Origin: a bacterium
GTDB lineage: Bacteria > Actinomycetota > Acidimicrobiia > Acidimicrobiales > CATQHL01
Length of the DNA stretch: 7,328 bases
Direction: 5' to 3'
Assembly: GCA_028819945.1 (NCBI GenBank)
Contig: JAPPKQ010000331.1
Coordinates: 513 to 7,840 of the forward strand
Below are positions 6,386-7,328 of this stretch, in pieces. Within the stretch, counting starts at the first letter, position 1; every line of letters begins with the position of its first letter. The notes under the pieces are model-generated. The model was given only the letters and a program-made list of their open reading frames with translations, did no database searches and had not been told where the DNA came from. Position numbers and translations under genes: made by a program.

Positions 6386-6778
6386 TCAGCCGGCGCTCTC
6401 GTGGAAGGTTCCACCCTCGGCGAGGGCGGCGCGCCCCCGGCGTAGGCGGAAGGCGTTGAGGGGTTTGATCAACCAGCCGTCGGCGCGTGCCTGCCGGGCC
6501 AGGAACACATCCGCGGACCGGTCCAGCAGCATCAGCACGTTCTGGTACCGCAGCCGACCGGCGTCACTCTCCGCCCGCAGTTCCAGGCACGCCGCCATTC
6601 CGCCCATGCTGCCGATCTGCAGGTCCAGGATCACCAACTCGGGCTGCAACTCCTCGGTGACGGCCAGCAGATCCCGCCCCGAGCGAACCCGGCTGACGCG
6701 GGTTTCGTCATCGGTAAGGGCGCCGGCAACCTCGTCGAACGTCCAATCGGCGTCGGTTGCCAGCAGCACGTCAACCAT
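6386..6778 (-). CDS. Stand-alone response-regulator receiver-domain protein, divergent
   Basis: The 130-residue protein has the CheY-like receiver layout and no output domain. The first strand is MVDVLLATDAD with acidic D9 and D11. The phosphoacceptor is D52 in LVILDLQIGSMGGMAA. The fourth strand is NVLMLLDRS, and the conserved Lys is K105 in DGWLIKPLNAF. The usual adjacent acidic pair is spread (TDAD), and the usual Thr/Ser at the end of strand 4 is replaced by Leu (VLMLL), so phosphorylation-dependent switching may be altered. It is cytoplasmic. ATG 6776-6778 has TAGCCT six bases upstream and no Shine-Dalgarno. It is divergent from the STAS gene across 52 bases, which suggests a shared signalling role. 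A partner kinase is not in the window. Confidence 0.82.
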   Translation of the reverse strand: MVDVLLATDADWTFDEVAGALTDDETRVSRVRSGRDLLAVTEELQPELVILDLQIGSMGGMAACLELRAESDAGRLRYQNVLMLLDRSADVFLARQARADGWLIKPLNAFRLRRGRAALAEGGTFHESAG

Positions 6779-6784
6779 ACCGTG

Positions 6785-6805
6785 AGGCTACCGGGGCGGT
6801 AGCAT
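6785..6805. promoter_or_regulatory. Overlapping divergent promoter region with small dyad
   Basis: On the minus strand TAGCCT (complement of 6785-6790) sits six bases before the receiver-gene ATG. On the plus strand TAGCAT (6800-6805) lies 25 bases before the STAS-gene GTG. The two hexamers form a dyad GCTACC-GGGGC-GGTAGC (6787-6803). A regulator or polymerase at one site would probably interfere with the other, so the two genes may be balanced against each other. Confidence 0.45.
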
Positions 6806-6830
6806 CCCCGGCGAGACGGGAGGTTGCCGG

Positions 6831-7178
6831 GTGTTCGAGGTTCAGGTGGAAGTCGGGGAGGACCACACCGTCTGCCGGCCGATCGGCGAGTTGGATGCGT
6901 ACACGGTCGGCGAGTTCCGCGAGGCCCTCAACGGCGTCGACGAGACGGCTCGCCTGGTGGTCGATCTGAGCGGCGTGCCGTTCATGGACTCGGCCGGTCT
7001 CGGTGCCCTCATCGGGGGCATCCGGCGGGTCCGCGACGGCGGTGGGACGATCTCCGTACTCTGCGATCGACCTGCGATCACCCGGCTGCTGCACACGACC
7101 GGCTTCGACCGGATCGTTCCGATGGTTGAGACCATGCAGGCAGCCCTCGAGGCGCTCGGTCCCGTCGACGATTCCTGA
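6831..7178 (+). CDS. STAS-domain protein, anti-sigma factor antagonist-like
   Basis: The 115-residue single-domain protein matches SpoIIAA/RsbV-type antagonists, which bind and neutralise anti-sigma kinases when unphosphorylated. Landmarks: CRPIGELDAYTVGEFREAL at the N-terminal strand-helix region; LVVDLSGVPFMDSAGLGAL with S54 of DSAG as the expected phosphorylation site; RRVRDGGGTISVLC; and the C-terminal helix region ITRLLHTTGFDRIVPM. Start GTG 6831 is supported by GGGAGG at 6818-6823, 7 bases upstream. No anti-sigma kinase or sigma factor lies nearby, so its partner is elsewhere. A gene for a probable exported protein starts 7 bases after the stop and may be cotranscribed. Confidence 0.88.
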   Translation: MFEVQVEVGEDHTVCRPIGELDAYTVGEFREALNGVDETARLVVDLSGVPFMDSAGLGALIGGIRRVRDGGGTISVLCDRPAITRLLHTTGFDRIVPMVETMQAALEALGPVDDS

Positions 7179-7185
7179 CCCCTCG

Positions 7186-7328
7186 ATGCGCCGGAGTTCT
7201 CGCCTGCCTCCCGGCGCGCGCCGCGGCGGCGCCACGGCGCGGCGGGTGCTGCTGGGGCTGGTCGTCGCCACGGCGGGCTGGTTGCTGGCACCGTCGAGCC
7301 CGGCCACCGCACAGGCGCAGACCTGCCC
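7186..7328 (+). CDS. N-terminus of a probable secreted or exported protein (3' partial)
   Basis: From ATG 7186 the frame stays open to the window end, giving 47 codons. The N-terminus looks like a signal peptide: an Arg-rich n-region (MRRSSRLPPGARRGGATARR), a hydrophobic core VLLGLVVATAGWLLA, then PSSPATAQA with an AQA-type cleavage site before QTCP. The mature part is not visible, so function cannot be stated. A Cys just after the cleavage region may form a disulfide in the mature protein. It starts 7 bases after the STAS-gene stop and lacks a clear Shine-Dalgarno, which suggests coupling to that gene. Confidence 0.6.
   Translation, partial: MRRSSRLPPGARRGGATARRVLLGLVVATAGWLLAPSSPATAQAQTC

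Overview
The window is GC-rich and gene-dense. Genes are densely packed on both strands. Promoter-like TANNNT hexamers sit only 6-7 bases before several start codons (a leaderless arrangement), the tRNA has no encoded CCA, and there is an MpaB/DUF2236 oxygenase. Together these suggest a high-GC actinobacterium, possibly an Acidimicrobiia-like lineage. That placement is inference; no marker gene settles it.

Layout. Bases 2-1297 (+) hold the C-terminal part of a type III restriction enzyme Res-like helicase/nuclease, cut by the window edge. Bases 1298-1881 have no intact gene, but the minus strand shows what looks like a frameshifted small gene (1378-1645). Bases 1882-2728 (+) form a compact cluster: HicA-type toxin, short HicB-type antitoxin and RidA. 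Bases 2861-3000 (-) are a decayed copy of the 3' end of asd. Bases 3072-3622 (+) are a MazE-like/MazF toxin-antitoxin pair. Bases 3630-3705 (+) are a decapitated hicA tail, followed by a second intact hicB (3709-3909). Intact asd (4043-5068, -) and an MpaB/DUF2236 oxygenase gene (5128-6105, -) follow. Then come a compound palindromic repeat (6162-6226), tRNA-Pro(CGG) (6268-6341, -), a stand-alone receiver-domain gene (6386-6778, -), a divergent STAS-domain gene (6831-7178, +), and the start of a gene with a signal peptide (7186 to the window end, +).

The most informative structure is at 2061-4192. A hicA-tail/hicB block of about 280 bp occurs twice (2061-2340 and 3630-3909, 11 mismatches), and so does the 3' end of asd (2861-3000 and 4043-4192, about 7 mismatches plus a 10-base gap). 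The order is hicA-hicB-ridA-asd' | mazE-mazF | hicA'-hicB2-asd. This is what a tandem duplication with breakpoints inside hicA and inside asd would leave, with a MazEF cassette exactly at the junction and the second ridA lost. The result is a composite plus-strand unit, mazE-mazF-hicB2, in which an antitoxin without its toxin lies behind another toxin-antitoxin pair.

The right half is ordinary core genome (amino-acid biosynthesis, a tRNA) plus a small signalling pair (receiver and STAS proteins) transcribed from a shared 52-base divergent promoter region.
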